From Betaproteobacteria bacterium (GTDB taxonomy: Bacteria; Pseudomonadota; Gammaproteobacteria; Burkholderiales; Burkholderiaceae_E): 64,000 nucleotides of DNA. The notes beneath the pieces were generated by a model. That model was not told the DNA's origin, did no database searches, and was given only the letters and a program-made list of their open reading frames with translations. Location of the stretch: the NCBI GenBank assembly GCA_018970865.1, contig JAGWVN010000001.1:1-64000 (forward strand), read 5' to 3'. Shown piece after piece: positions 8,600-20,382 of the stretch (its first letter is position 1; every line of letters starts with the position of its first letter). The position numbers were made by a program, and so were the translations under genes.

Positions 8600-9826
8600 C
8601 TAAGCGCGCGGCCCGGCGCGCCAGCCCAGCAGCAGCGCGAAGGCCACCGTCTGCATGCCCACCCACACCAGCAGCGTGGCGCGGAAGGCCGCCGCGGTGT
8701 CGCCGAGGGCGGCGCGGAACAGGTCGACGGACACGCCGAAGAGCCACTGGTGCAGAAAGATGCCGCCGAAGATGAGCAGGTTGAAGCCGGTGAAGGCGCG
8801 GCCGGTGAGCGCGGGCGGAAAGCTCATCGCCACATGGGTCTGCACCAGGGTGTAGCCGGTGGACATCACGCCCAGCGGCAGCCACAGCAGCCAGGCCCAG
8901 GACGCCGGCACGAGCGCGATCGCGGCCTGCAGCCCGATGAAGCCGGTGCCGCACACCGCCACCACCTGCAGCACCGTCCAGCCACGGCGCTCGAAGCGCG
9001 GCGCAAGCCAGCCCATGCCCAGGAAGCCGCAGAGCAGCACCGCATTGAAGACGAGCAGCGCGCCGGCCGCCTGCGAGGGCGACATGCCGATCACCTGCGT
9101 GAACCAGGGCCCGGCCCACAGGCTCTGCAGGGCCACGAAATGCGACTGCATGGCCAGCGCCGCGATCGCCCAGCGCCAGAAAACCCGGCTGCGATAGACC
9201 TCGCCGTAGCCCGACCAGATCGGCTGGCCGCGCACCGGCGGCGCAAGCGCCTGCTCCTCGTCGCGCGGCACCCGCAGCCAGATGCCCAGCGACACCGCCG
9301 TCAGCGCCACCGCGGCCAGCGCGAACAGGCCGCGCCAGCCCACCAGGGGCAGGGCCATCTCCACCGGCACGGTCACCGCCATGGCCCCGCCGGTGCCCAC
9401 CACCAGCATCCAGGCCGCGAGCTGCGCCTGCCGCGCGGGCGGGTACCAGAAGCGGTAACCCTTGAGCGCCGACATCAGCGCGCCGGCCACCCCCAGCCCG
9501 ATCAGCGCCCGACCCAGCCACAGCGCGCCGGTGCCCTGGGCCAGCCCGAACACCGCGCAGCCGCAGGCCGACACCAGCAGCAGCAAGGCATTGGTGCGCC
9601 GCGAGCCGAAGCGGTCGAGGCACACCCCCAGGGGGAGCTGCATCAGCGCGAACGACAGGAAGTAGGCCGATGACAGCGCGCCGAGCTGGGCGTTGCTCAG
9701 GCCGAAGCGCGCGATCAGCTCGGGCGCGATCACCGCGTTGATCGAGCGCAGCGCGTACGACAGGAAGTACGCGCCGCCGAACCAGGCGAAGACCGTGAGC
9801 GCGGACAGGCCGCGCAGATGCGCCAT
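8600..9826 (-). CDS. MFS transporter
   Basis: 408 residues with twelve predicted membrane segments. The MFS signature between helices 2 and 3 (GVCLDRFGSRRT) is present, and a second repeat follows a central loop near residue 200. It is a proton-linked secondary transporter of unknown substrate. ATG 9826 lies two bases after the TGA of the upstream lipoprotein gene, and a TTG at 9832 is a less likely start overlapping that stop. The two genes are therefore probably coupled. Confidence 0.88.
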   Translation of the reverse strand: MAHLRGLSALTVFAWFGGAYFLSYALRSINAVIAPELIARFGLSNAQLGALSSAYFLSFALMQLPLGVCLDRFGSRRTNALLLLVSACGCAVFGLAQGTGALWLGRALIGLGVAGALMSALKGYRFWYPPARQAQLAAWMLVVGTGGAMAVTVPVEMALPLVGWRGLFALAAVALTAVSLGIWLRVPRDEEQALAPPVRGQPIWSGYGEVYRSRVFWRWAIAALAMQSHFVALQSLWAGPWFTQVIGMSPSQAAGALLVFNAVLLCGFLGMGWLAPRFERRGWTVLQVVAVCGTGFIGLQAAIALVPASWAWLLWLPLGVMSTGYTLVQTHVAMSFPPALTGRAFTGFNLLIFGGIFLHQWLFGVSVDLFRAALGDTAAAFRATLLVWVGMQTVAFALLLGWRAGPRA

Positions 9827-9828
9827 GC

Positions 9829-10437
9829 TCAACCGGCCGGCGCGACGAGGCGCAGCGAGTCGAGGAACAGCCGCGCCTCCTCCTCGGGGAGGTTCTCGCC
9901 CACGACCACCGCCTGACAGGCCCGACCGGCCTCGCCCACGAAGACCGCGCGCATGGCCGTGGGCCGCGACTGCACCGTGCCGCGGACAGCCACCCGCATG
10001 GCGGGCAAGCGCGTTCGCGGTGCGCCGGCGGTGTCGATGAGCGGGACGGTCACCGCATCGGCCCGCTCCTCGGTGCCGGCGATGTTGGCCAGCATGCCGG
10101 CGCGCATCGCGGCCAGCACCCGCTCGCGTCGCTCGGGCGCGGCATCGGGCAGGGCGGCGCAGGCCACGGTGAACGCAATGCCCTCGGCGCGCGCGCCGGT
10201 CATGCTCATCACCAGGTCCTGGCCGTCGAGCCGCACCCGCTGGGTGAGCGTGGCCGGCTTGCCGGGCAGCATCACCGCCACCGCCGGATCGGCTGGCCGG
10301 ACCTCGCGCCAGTTGTAGTCGGGGGCGCAGGCGGCGAGGGCGAGCAGCAGCGGCAGGGCGACGGCCCGGGTCAGGCGCGGGCCGGCCGGTCGGGACCGGC
10401 TATGCTTGGCCAGGGATGCAATGAGGGAGACGGGCAT
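9829..10437 (-). CDS. putative lipoprotein, function unknown
   Basis: Up to 202 residues. A hydrophobic stretch ALPLLLALAAC near residues 27-38 ends in a lipobox with cysteine, so the product is probably a lipoprotein anchored in the envelope. The rest (VMLPGKPATLTQRVRL, MRAVFVGEAGRACQAVVVGENLP) recalls small periplasmic proteins seen next to transporters. ATG 10437 is the only ATG but gives an unusually long n-region and overlaps the start of the divergent DUF1840 gene. A non-ATG start nearer the lipobox is possible. Confidence 0.65.
   Translation of the reverse strand: MPVSLIASLAKHSRSRPAGPRLTRAVALPLLLALAACAPDYNWREVRPADPAVAVMLPGKPATLTQRVRLDGQDLVMSMTGARAEGIAFTVACAALPDAAPERRERVLAAMRAGMLANIAGTEERADAVTVPLIDTAGAPRTRLPAMRVAVRGTVQSRPTAMRAVFVGEAGRACQAVVVGENLPEEEARLFLDSLRLVAPAG
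10401..10406 (+). promoter_or_regulatory. possible -10 element of the DUF1840 gene
   Basis: TATGCT lies 29 bases before ATG 10436, giving a short leader that includes an AGGGAG ribosome site. No clear -35 is visible. Confidence 0.35.
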
Positions 10438-10750
10438 GCTGTACGAGTTCAAGAGCAAGGCGGGCGGCACGGTGGTGATGACCCAGCCGGTGGCCGAGCA
10501 GTTGCTGGGCATCATCGGCAAGGCGCCAGCGCCCGCCGGGGTGTTCGAACCGACCCATCTGCCCGAGGCGGTGCGCAAGCTGCAGGCCGCGGTGGATGCC
10601 GAAGCACCGCCCACCCCGGAAGACGACGACGCCCAGGAGGCGGTGGCCCCGATGGCGCGGCGAGTCAGCCTGCGCCAGCGCGCCTGGCCGCTGATGGATC
10701 TCTTCAAGGCGGCGATCGCCGCCAGGCAGCGGGTGACCTGGGGCGTCTGA
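10436..10750 (+). CDS. DUF1840 family protein
   Basis: 104 residues beginning MLYEFKSKAGGTVVMTQ and ending PLMDLFKAAIAARQRVTWGV, the typical frame of the DUF1840 family common in betaproteobacteria. There is no signal peptide or membrane segment, so it is cytosolic. An acidic linker (PEDDDAQ) lies mid-protein. ATG 10436 has AGGGAG at the right distance, and this start overlaps the divergent lipoprotein start by two bases. The role is unknown. Confidence 0.85.
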   Translation: MLYEFKSKAGGTVVMTQPVAEQLLGIIGKAPAPAGVFEPTHLPEAVRKLQAAVDAEAPPTPEDDDAQEAVAPMARRVSLRQRAWPLMDLFKAAIAARQRVTWGV

Positions 10751-10761
10751 CCCGCATTATC

Positions 10762-10807
10762 GCCCCGGCGGCGGCCGGGGCCATGCATGCCCCGGCTGCG
10801 CAGCCGG
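10762..10807. terminator. double stem-loop in a convergent junction
   Basis: GCCCCGGC/GCCGGGGC (10762-10781) is an eight-pair stem with a four-base loop. It is followed by CATGCATG and the 16-base palindrome CCGGCTGCGCAGCCGG (10792-10807). The pair sits between the stops of two convergent genes, where a bidirectional terminator is expected. There is no U-tract, so intrinsic termination is uncertain. Confidence 0.5.
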
Positions 10808-10808
10808 T

Positions 10809-12308
10809 TCAGTGGTGCAGCTCAATCACCGACACCCGCCCCTCGGCTGCCGGCCAGCTGCGGGCGGCGATGCGCTCGCCGTTGAACTCGGCCACCACCG
10901 TGCGCGAAGCGGCCGCCGGCAGCACCAGCCGCGCGCTGGACAGCCCGGGCACGCCCGGCCCGATGCCGGGCAGCGGCCGGCCATCAAGGCTCATGCTGTC
11001 GCGGCCCAGGCCGAAGTAGCCGCGCGGACGCGTGAAGCTGAGCACTGAGCCCGCGGCCCGGTCGGCATCGCTCGGACGCGCCGCGCGCAGGTGCACCAGC
11101 GCGGAAGACCGCGGAAACGGCGAGCGGTAGACATGCTGGGTGGCATAGCCCTCGGCGGAGAGCTCGAACTCCAGGCAGGTGGTCGGCCCGGTGCGCAGCG
11201 GCCCCCAGCGGCCATCGGCCGCGGTGATCCGCTCGAGCAGGGGGGCGCCCCGGCGCTCGCCGCTCGCGCAGTCGAGCGGATGCACCCGAAGCCGCGCGCC
11301 GGCCAGCGGCCGGTTGGTGACCGCGCTGCCCGCCAGCCCGCTCACCATGCCATCGAGCACCACCTCGGGCTCGGGCCGGATCGCGGTGTCGCGCGGGGGC
11401 TGGCCGGTGATGAACTGCCAGGTCTGCTCGAAGGCGCGGGCGTGGTACGAGACCTCGCGGTGATCGGCGCCGGGCAGCACCCGGTTGTCGGCGCCGCGCA
11501 GCTCGGGTCCGCGGGCGTCCACCCCGGTCTGCCAGCCAGCGCGACCGATCCACTCGCCGGTGGGCTGGGCGAACTTGTCGTTGCCGTCGGAGCGCAGCGT
11601 GAGCCAGCGAACGCCGGGCGTGACCTCCAGCCCCTGCGGCCCCTGCGGCGTGTTCAGCGCGGTCAGGAAGGGGCCGGCGCCGTTGAACTCGTTGCCGGGC
11701 CGGAAATCGGCGCGGGCCCACACGCCGTGGTTGGGCGTGCCGCCGAGCACGGCATGCGAGACCTTGCCCGCGCCACCGCCCTGGCGAAGGTAATTGCGGA
11801 TGGCGTTGCCGCCGCGCGAATTGCCCACCAGCACCACCTTCGCGGCTCCGGTGCGGGCGAGCACCCGGTCGACCTCGGCGGCCAGGAAGGCCATGTGCTC
11901 GGCGGCCGAGGTGCGTCCGGCCTGGGCCACCGCGTCATCGTCGCGGGCCAGCGGATCGGGCAGGTCGATGGCATGCAGGCGGTCGCGCGGCCAGCCGAGC
12001 GACTCGAATCGCCAGACGGTGGTGATCCAGAGCGCCGCGGTGTCGCCGTTGCCATGCACGAAGACGATGGGCGGACGGGCGTCGGCGGACGGGCCGGTGG
12101 CCAGCGGCGCGCAGGCCGACAGACCCGCGGCGAGCAGCAGCCCGCCCAGCATCGCCAGGGGTTTGCGCCGCCCGGCTGAGAGGGGTTCACGCTGCCCGAC
12201 TGAGAAGGGTTCGCGGCGGGCGGCTGAGAGGGGTTCGCGCCGGGCGGCGGCGGGCGCTTCGCGCAAGGCGGTTGCGGGGCGCAGCGCACGCCGATCGGAG
12301 GAAGTCAT
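10809..12308 (-). CDS. alpha/beta hydrolase with lipoprotein signal (esterase/lipase-like)
   Basis: 499 residues from ATG 12308. The hydrophobic MLGGLLLAAGLSAC ends in a lipobox. The hydrolase core shows VFVHGNGDT and the elbow VGNSRGGN with S164, and is followed by a beta-rich C-terminal region (LAGARLRVHPLD). It resembles secreted lipases or PHB-type esterases. Two starts are possible. ATG 12308 overlaps the amidohydrolase stop (ATGA) but places a 24-base tandem repeat before the signal. ATG 12152 starts directly at the lipoprotein signal. It shares an operon with the amidohydrolase upstream. Confidence 0.8.
   Translation of the reverse strand: MTSSDRRALRPATALREAPAAARREPLSAARREPFSVGQREPLSAGRRKPLAMLGGLLLAAGLSACAPLATGPSADARPPIVFVHGNGDTAALWITTVWRFESLGWPRDRLHAIDLPDPLARDDDAVAQAGRTSAAEHMAFLAAEVDRVLARTGAAKVVLVGNSRGGNAIRNYLRQGGGAGKVSHAVLGGTPNHGVWARADFRPGNEFNGAGPFLTALNTPQGPQGLEVTPGVRWLTLRSDGNDKFAQPTGEWIGRAGWQTGVDARGPELRGADNRVLPGADHREVSYHARAFEQTWQFITGQPPRDTAIRPEPEVVLDGMVSGLAGSAVTNRPLAGARLRVHPLDCASGERRGAPLLERITAADGRWGPLRTGPTTCLEFELSAEGYATQHVYRSPFPRSSALVHLRAARPSDADRAAGSVLSFTRPRGYFGLGRDSMSLDGRPLPGIGPGVPGLSSARLVLPAAASRTVVAEFNGERIAARSWPAAEGRVSVIELHH
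12156..12239 (-). repeat. 24-bp minisatellite in the hydrolase N-terminus
   Basis: About 3.5 copies of a 24-base unit encode the eight-residue repeats REPLSAAR, REPFSVGQ, REPLSAGR and RKPL. The block sits just before the hydrophobic part of the lipoprotein signal. Confidence 0.7.
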
Positions 12309-13129
12309 GTCTCGAGGCCTTTCCAGCCGATCCATTCGCAGACGCCGCGGCCCATGACCCATTCCAGGTCGTCGCCGCCGGCGAGCCAGGGCAGCTCTTC
12401 GGTGAAGTGGGTGACGCACTGGCGCCAGGTGCAGGGCATGCGGGTGATGTCGGTGCCCCAGAAGAAGCGCTTCGGGCCGAAGGCGTCGAAGATGCGATGC
12501 AGGCCTTCGGCCAGGCGCGGGAAGGGATAGGGCTCGGTGGCGTAGCCCGGCGCGCCGGTGGCCTTGACGGCCACATTGGGCAGCGCCGCCAGCGCGAGCA
12601 GATCGGGCAGCTTCGCAAACGCGGCCTCGTCGCGGCCCTCGCGCACCAGGCCGAGGTGATCGACGATCAGCCGCAGCCGCGGATGGCGCCGCGCGATCTC
12701 GCCGAAGTCCTTCAGAAAGCGGCCGGCCATGGTGGCCACCGGCAGACCCACCCGCTCGGCCTCGGCCCAGACCCAGTCCATGGTGCCGTCGATGTGCCAG
12801 GTCTGCTGGTCGGGGCGCAGCAGCGGCCAGCGCAGGCCGCACTGCCCCGGGCGGCTGCGCCAGTCGGCGAGCAGGCCCCGGCTCTCGGGGCGGTCGATCG
12901 GCACCTGACCCAGCACCGCAAAGCGCCGCGGATGCAGGCTGGCGGCCTGCTCGGCCAGGGCGTTGGCGTGAGGATCCCAGCTGAGCGGCGGGTGGATCAC
13001 CGCGGCATCCACGCCGGCCTCGTCCATGGCCGCCAGCGCCTCGTCGATGCCCCAGGCAGTGATCTGGCGATGCGGGTGACTGGGCAGCCCGGTGGACCAG
13101 AGGTGGATCTGCGCGTCGACGATCTTCAT
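12305..13129 (-). CDS. amidohydrolase-2 family hydrolase (TIM barrel)
   Basis: 274 residues beginning MKIVDAQIHLW, the start of the Amidohydro_2 family (2-pyrone-4,6-dicarboxylate lactonase or 4-sulfomuconolactonase-like enzymes). The barrel motifs LRLIVDHLGLV and FFWGTDITR carry the expected metal or catalytic histidine and aspartate. ATG 13129 has GGGAGG upstream at the right spacing. The longer frame to 13264 lacks similarity. The likely role is hydrolysis of a cyclic ester or decarboxylation in aromatic or sugar-acid breakdown. The stop overlaps the lipase start. Confidence 0.87.
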   Translation of the reverse strand: MKIVDAQIHLWSTGLPSHPHRQITAWGIDEALAAMDEAGVDAAVIHPPLSWDPHANALAEQAASLHPRRFAVLGQVPIDRPESRGLLADWRSRPGQCGLRWPLLRPDQQTWHIDGTMDWVWAEAERVGLPVATMAGRFLKDFGEIARRHPRLRLIVDHLGLVREGRDEAAFAKLPDLLALAALPNVAVKATGAPGYATEPYPFPRLAEGLHRIFDAFGPKRFFWGTDITRMPCTWRQCVTHFTEELPWLAGGDDLEWVMGRGVCEWIGWKGLET

Positions 13130-13278
13130 CAGGCCTCCCGTAAACCCGGAAACGGACCACCGCGGTGCCGGCATTGCCCCGCATCCGCTGCGGCCAGAGA
13201 GGGCCGGCGCAGTATCGTGACAGGCCCGACACCGAGTCAACCCGCGCGGCGCGTGCCTCGACACGCCCGGAGAACCCC

Positions 13279-13737
13279 ATGACCGAGACCGTTGCCTTCG
13301 AACGCAGCCACGACATCCTGATCGACGCCCCGCCCAAGGCGGTGTTCGACTATGTGAGCAACCCCCGCTCCTGGCCGGAGTGGATCGCGGTGTCCCACGA
13401 GGTGGACAGCCCCGACCGCCCCCTGATCACCGGCGAGACCTTCCGCGAGAAGTGGTTCTCGCGCGAAGAGATCCAGCTCGACTGGGTGGTGCTCAAGGCC
13501 GACTCGCCGCGCTGCTGGGTGGCGCGCACCCACGCCGGCTTCATCGGGCCGATCATCGTGCGCTACGACTTCGAACCGGTGGGCCAGGGCACGCGCTATC
13601 GGCGCACCGTGAGCAACCCGGCCCGCCCTAAGCCGCCCACCGAGGCCATGATCGGGCGCATCGACGCCGAGGCAGCCACCGCGCTGGGCAACATCAAGGC
13701 GCAGGTGGAGCGGCGGGTGCGGGAGGGCCGGGCCTGA
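13279..13737 (+). CDS. SRPBCC/START-like protein
   Basis: 152 residues with the ligand-pocket fold of the SRPBCC superfamily. The opening FERSHDILIDAPPKAVFDYVSNPRSWPEW is diagnostic. Members bind hydrophobic ligands or act as cyclases, but no catalytic motif is evident. ATG 13279 is chosen because the fold begins right after it. A TATCGT at 13213-13218 may be the -10. It is convergent with metH, with a ten-base gap between the stops. Confidence 0.87.
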   Translation: MTETVAFERSHDILIDAPPKAVFDYVSNPRSWPEWIAVSHEVDSPDRPLITGETFREKWFSREEIQLDWVVLKADSPRCWVARTHAGFIGPIIVRYDFEPVGQGTRYRRTVSNPARPKPPTEAMIGRIDAEAATALGNIKAQVERRVREGRA

Positions 13738-13746
13738 GGCCCGCCC

Positions 13747-17571
<3,825 letters not shown>

Positions 17572-17580
17572 GACGAGATT

Positions 17581-18678
17581 TTAGCCGGGGAGGGGGTTGC
17601 TACCCGGATTGCCCCGCGCACGCGGGCGGGCGGAAGGCAAGGGTGTGTCACCGACAGACGAAGGGATGGTGACGGCAAGCGCATCGAGCGGCGACGCGAC
17701 CGCCGTTGCGGCAAATCGCAGCACATGCGTGTAGATCATGGTGGTGCTGACATCGCTGTGACCGAGCAATTCCTGCACCGTTCGGATGTCGACACCCGAC
17801 TGCAGCAGATGGGTCGCAAAGGAATGCCGCAGGGTATGCACACTGACCGGGACGTCGATTCCCGCGGCAATGACCGCCTTGTGCACATGTCGCTGAATGG
17901 TCTGCGGATAGAGGTGGTGGCGTCGATGGATGCCGGAGATGGGGTCATCGGAGAGGTGGTCCGCAGGAAAGACCCAGTGCCATCCCCAGGTGGCGCCGCG
18001 CCTGGGGTACTTCACGGCGAGCGCGTGCGGCATCGCCACCCCTGGTCGTTGCAGCGCCCGGTCCTGCTCCCACAGGGTGCGCGACCTTGCCAGTTGCATG
18101 CGCAGATCGGGCATCACGGAGACGGGCAGCATCACGAGACGATCCTTGCCACCCTTGCCTGATCGAACCGTGATCAGTTTCCGCTCGAAATCGAGATCGT
18201 TCACACGCAAGGCGAGCGCTTCGGCAAGCCGCAGCCCGCACCCGTAGAGCACCTTACACACCACCGCGGTTTCGCCCTCCATACGGGCAAGCAATGACTG
18301 CACCTGCTGCGGCGTGAGTACCGTGGGAATGCGCTTGCGCACCACGGGGCGCTGGATTTCGGTCATCCAGGGGAGGTTGGCGCCGAGGACCTCGCGATAG
18401 AGAAACAGTAGAGCGCACAAGGCCTGCTTGTGCGTGGAGGGCGATATGCGACGGGTATTGACCAGATGATTCAGGAAAGACTCCACTTCTGCAGCCGCCA
18501 TTTGCGATGGATGCCGCATTCCGTGATGCCGTATGTACGCCTTGATCCAGAGCAGGTAGGCTTGCTCGGTGCGCAGGCTGTAATGCCGATAGCGAATGCG
18601 TTGACGCACCTGATCAAGCAGACGGAGGGGCCCTGGACTGGAAGGCCGCTGGTGGGCGGCCGAATCGTTACTGGACAT
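17581..18678 (-). CDS. intI: integron integrase IntI (tyrosine recombinase)
   Basis: 365 residues. The N-terminal SAM-like domain (residues 20-100) is followed by the catalytic domain with R150 (YGCGLRLAEAL), H281 and R284 (HTLRHSFATHL), H307 (LGHSDVSTT) and Y316. The region from ALAVKYPRRGATWGWHWVFP to SGIHRRHHL (219-255) is the insertion that separates integron integrases from other tyrosine recombinases and lets them bind folded attC hairpins. All catalytic residues are intact, so it may be active. A tail of about 40 residues after the tyrosine motif is longer than in IntI1 and Pro/Arg-rich. Confidence 0.96.
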   Translation of the reverse strand: MSSNDSAAHQRPSSPGPLRLLDQVRQRIRYRHYSLRTEQAYLLWIKAYIRHHGMRHPSQMAAAEVESFLNHLVNTRRISPSTHKQALCALLFLYREVLGANLPWMTEIQRPVVRKRIPTVLTPQQVQSLLARMEGETAVVCKVLYGCGLRLAEALALRVNDLDFERKLITVRSGKGGKDRLVMLPVSVMPDLRMQLARSRTLWEQDRALQRPGVAMPHALAVKYPRRGATWGWHWVFPADHLSDDPISGIHRRHHLYPQTIQRHVHKAVIAAGIDVPVSVHTLRHSFATHLLQSGVDIRTVQELLGHSDVSTTMIYTHVLRFAATAVASPLDALAVTIPSSVGDTPLPSARPRARGNPGSNPLPG

Positions 18679-18871
18679 GAAGCCAGTATTTCCAGGATTC
18701 GCCGAACCGGCAATGGGCCGGTCGGTCTAGGCCGCAGAGACGAGGAACCTTGCGGCAGCAAGGCTCCGGCTTCCCTGGCAGGTTATGCGGAAAGATGCAT
18801 CGGCGTTATGAGGACAGAGATGACCCAAGAGCGCGATGCGGCGTGCTGTTCCGACCGACTGCTCGTGAGCG

Positions 18872-18930
18872 GTTAGCGGTAAAGCGCTGCTAATGTTATT
18901 CAGTCTGGCAAACCTAGATACAAGTTAGGC
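18872..18930 (+). other. attI-like integration site
   Basis: GTTAGGC at 18924-18930 matches the GTTRRRY core in which integrases cut after the first G. A second core-like GTTAGCG is at 18872-18878, and GTTATG occurs twice further upstream (near 18782 and 18805). The site lies about 200 bases from the intI start, as expected for attI. The 322 bases between intI and the first cassette gene contain no other gene. I could not identify the cassette promoter Pc. Confidence 0.65.
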
Positions 18931-18975
18931 CTCAGGGGCCGCGCAGTCGCGCACTCAATCAGCGCTTGCAAAATA

Positions 18976-18990
18976 TACGGCAGTGCCGTA
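18976..18990. promoter_or_regulatory. palindromic operator of the first toxin-antitoxin cassette
   Basis: TACGGCAGTGCCGTA, seven-base arms around one central base, ends ten bases before the toxin's GTG and overlaps an AT-rich AAATATA that may be the -10. HTH antitoxins of this type usually repress their own operon through such sites. Confidence 0.5.
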
Positions 18991-19000
18991 GCATCCGACC

Positions 19001-19312
19001 GTGCTGACTGTCGCCGAAACCGCCGTCTTTGTTCGATACGCCGCGGAGGTCTGGAGCGACGCTGAGCGAGAGGCGTTCATCTCATGGATCGCAGCGAATC
19101 CGAGCGCGGGGGATGTGATCCCCGGTAGCGGTGGCTGTAGGAAGGTGAGATGGACGCGCCAAGGCCAAGGGAAGCGTGGGGGCGCTCGAGTCATCTACTT
19201 CGTCGCATCAGGCCAAACGATCTGGCTGCTAATCGTTTATGCGAAGGCGAGGTTCGACAATCTGCCCGCCGAATTCCTGGCTGAGCTAAAGCGCGGAGTT
19301 GAAGATGACTGA
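19001..19312 (+). CDS. RelE/HigB-type toxin
   Basis: 103 residues. AGDVIPGSGGCRKVRW and GKRGGARVIYF are typical of the RelE/HigB-like toxin group, which cleaves mRNA on ribosomes. It starts with GTG 19001 and lies close behind attI, as cassette genes do. Its end overlaps the antitoxin start by eight bases, giving the toxin-first order of HigBA-like pairs. Activity cannot be judged from sequence. It probably stabilises the cassette array. Confidence 0.88.
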   Translation: MLTVAETAVFVRYAAEVWSDAEREAFISWIAANPSAGDVIPGSGGCRKVRWTRQGQGKRGGARVIYFVASGQTIWLLIVYAKARFDNLPAEFLAELKRGVEDD

Positions 19313-19586
19313 CGAACTCGAACGGTTCAAGCGAGACCTGCTTAAGTCCGTAAAGCAGATGCGTCGCGGCGAGGCTGCGCGTGTCACGCGCGTGAAGGTT
19401 CCAGAGGCTGCCGAGGCGCGGTCTCGTACCGGGTTGTCGCAGGAGCAGTTCGCGAGGTTGCTCGGTGTCTCTGCGCGGACGTTGCAGGATTGGGAGCAAG
19501 GACGTCGAGAGCCGACAGGGGCTGCGAAGACATTGCTGCGCGTCGCGTATGAACATCCCGAAGTGCTCCTGAAGCTCGAGCGCTGA
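19305..19586 (+). CDS. HTH-type antitoxin (HigA/NadS-like)
   Basis: 93 residues from ATG 19305, preceded by GGAG. An upstream in-frame TTG at 19299 is possible. The C-terminal half is a Cro/C1-type helix-turn-helix (SRTGLSQEQFARLLGVSARTLQDWEQGRREP), as in NadS/HigA antitoxins. The N-terminal part (LERFKRDLLKSVKQMRRGEAARV) should bind the toxin. It neutralises the toxin and represses the operon, likely at the palindrome at 18976. The stop codon directly abuts the attC site. Confidence 0.9.
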   Translation: MTDELERFKRDLLKSVKQMRRGEAARVTRVKVPEAAEARSRTGLSQEQFARLLGVSARTLQDWEQGRREPTGAAKTLLRVAYEHPEVLLKLER

Positions 19587-19587
19587 T

Positions 19588-19684
19588 GCATAACAAGCTG
19601 CTGCATCGGACGCTTGACCTCGCTGCCCGCCTGCTACCGCAGTCGGTCATCGGCGTCAAGCGCCGCTGAGCGCCACCGTTAGGC
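19588..19684 (+). other. attC recombination site of cassette 1
   Basis: R' GCATAAC (19588-19594), then GGACGCTTGAC whose CGCTTGAC (19611-19618) pairs perfectly with GTCAAGCG (19655-19662). CCGCTGAGC follows, and R'' is GTTAGGC (19678-19684). The length of 97 bases, the bulged hairpin and the 36-base variable loop fit a classical attC. R' has one mismatch to RYYYAAC. Confidence 0.88.
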
Positions 19685-19718
19685 AGTACCGGCGATCCTT
19701 GTCGCGCATTAGCTTGCA

Positions 19719-19741
19719 GTGTATGTATAGCGTGCGTACAC
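19719..19741. promoter_or_regulatory. operator/promoter of brnTA
   Basis: GTGTATG (19719-19725) and CGTACAC (19735-19741) form an imperfect inverted repeat around TATAGCG, just before ATG 19749. BrnA-type antitoxins autoregulate, so this is a natural operator. Confidence 0.45.
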
Positions 19742-19748
19742 TCTCGGC

Positions 19749-20030
19749 ATGTCGGCACTACGCTTCGAGTGGGATCCCAAGAAGGCTGCATCGAATCTGC
19801 GGAAACACAAGGTCTCGTTCGAGGATGCGCAGACAGTCTTCTACGACGAACGAGCCCTGCTCATCAACGACCCCGACCACTCCGAGGAGGAAGATCGCTT
19901 CGTGTTGCTCGGCTTGAGCAGCACGATGCGGCTATTGGTGGTGGTTCACTGCTATCGAGCCGCTGACAACATCATCCGCCTGATTTCCGCGCGCAAGGCC
20001 GACGCTGACGAACGCTCCCTCTACCGATAG
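19749..20030 (+). CDS. brnT: BrnT-family toxin
   Basis: 93 residues. FEWDPKKAASNLRKHKVSFEDAQTVF followed by RFVLLGLSSTMRLLVVVHCYR and IRLISARKAD is the hallmark of BrnT, a ribonuclease toxin with a RelE-like fold. No signal or membrane segment. It is the first gene after the attC core at 19684, so it belongs to the cassette array. brnA follows eight bases downstream, the normal toxin-first order. Confidence 0.95.
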   Translation: MSALRFEWDPKKAASNLRKHKVSFEDAQTVFYDERALLINDPDHSEEEDRFVLLGLSSTMRLLVVVHCYRAADNIIRLISARKADADERSLYR

Positions 20031-20038
20031 GTGACGCC

Positions 20039-20275
20039 ATGCGAAAACACTATGACTTCAGCAATGCGCGAAAGAACCCCTACGCTGCACAACTGAAGAA
20101 GTCGGTCACTATCCGCCTGGATGAAGGTTCGATCTTGTATTTCAAGGACATGGCTGAGGAAACAGGGATCCCGTATCAAAGCTTGATCAATCTGTACCTC
20201 AAGGACTGTGCCGCCACTGGCAAGAGGTTGAACCTCGCCTGGAAATCGACGACCGCAAAGAGCCGTGACGCCTGA
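20039..20275 (+). CDS. brnA: BrnA-family (CopG/ribbon-helix-helix) antitoxin
   Basis: 78 residues. MRKHYDFSNARKNPYA is the toxin-wrapping N-terminus typical of BrnA, and KSVTIRLDEGSILYFKDMAEETGIPYQSLINLYL is the ribbon-helix-helix DNA-binding half. It binds BrnT and represses the brnTA promoter. No recognisable attC follows. The 107 bases to the next gene hold GCTCAAC and GGACGC fragments that may be a decayed site. Confidence 0.93.
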   Translation: MRKHYDFSNARKNPYAAQLKKSVTIRLDEGSILYFKDMAEETGIPYQSLINLYLKDCAATGKRLNLAWKSTTAKSRDA

Positions 20276-20382
20276 CCCTACGCTCAACCGGACGCGCAAC
20301 AGCGTTCGTCACCCGGGCCTTATTGCATTCTGGCCCGATCGCCGCCCACTGCCGCACGCCGGTCAGCTTCACGAAAGGCCAC

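Noticed and set aside
18601-18630. TTGACG within intI as the cassette promoter Pc
   Set aside because: No -10 hexamer at 16-18 bases, so not reported as a promoter.
20282-20310. GCTCAAC followed by GGACGC and GCGTT as a possible short attC
   Set aside because: The left core matches RYYYAAC but spacing is too short and no GTTRRRY right core pairs with it. At most a remnant.
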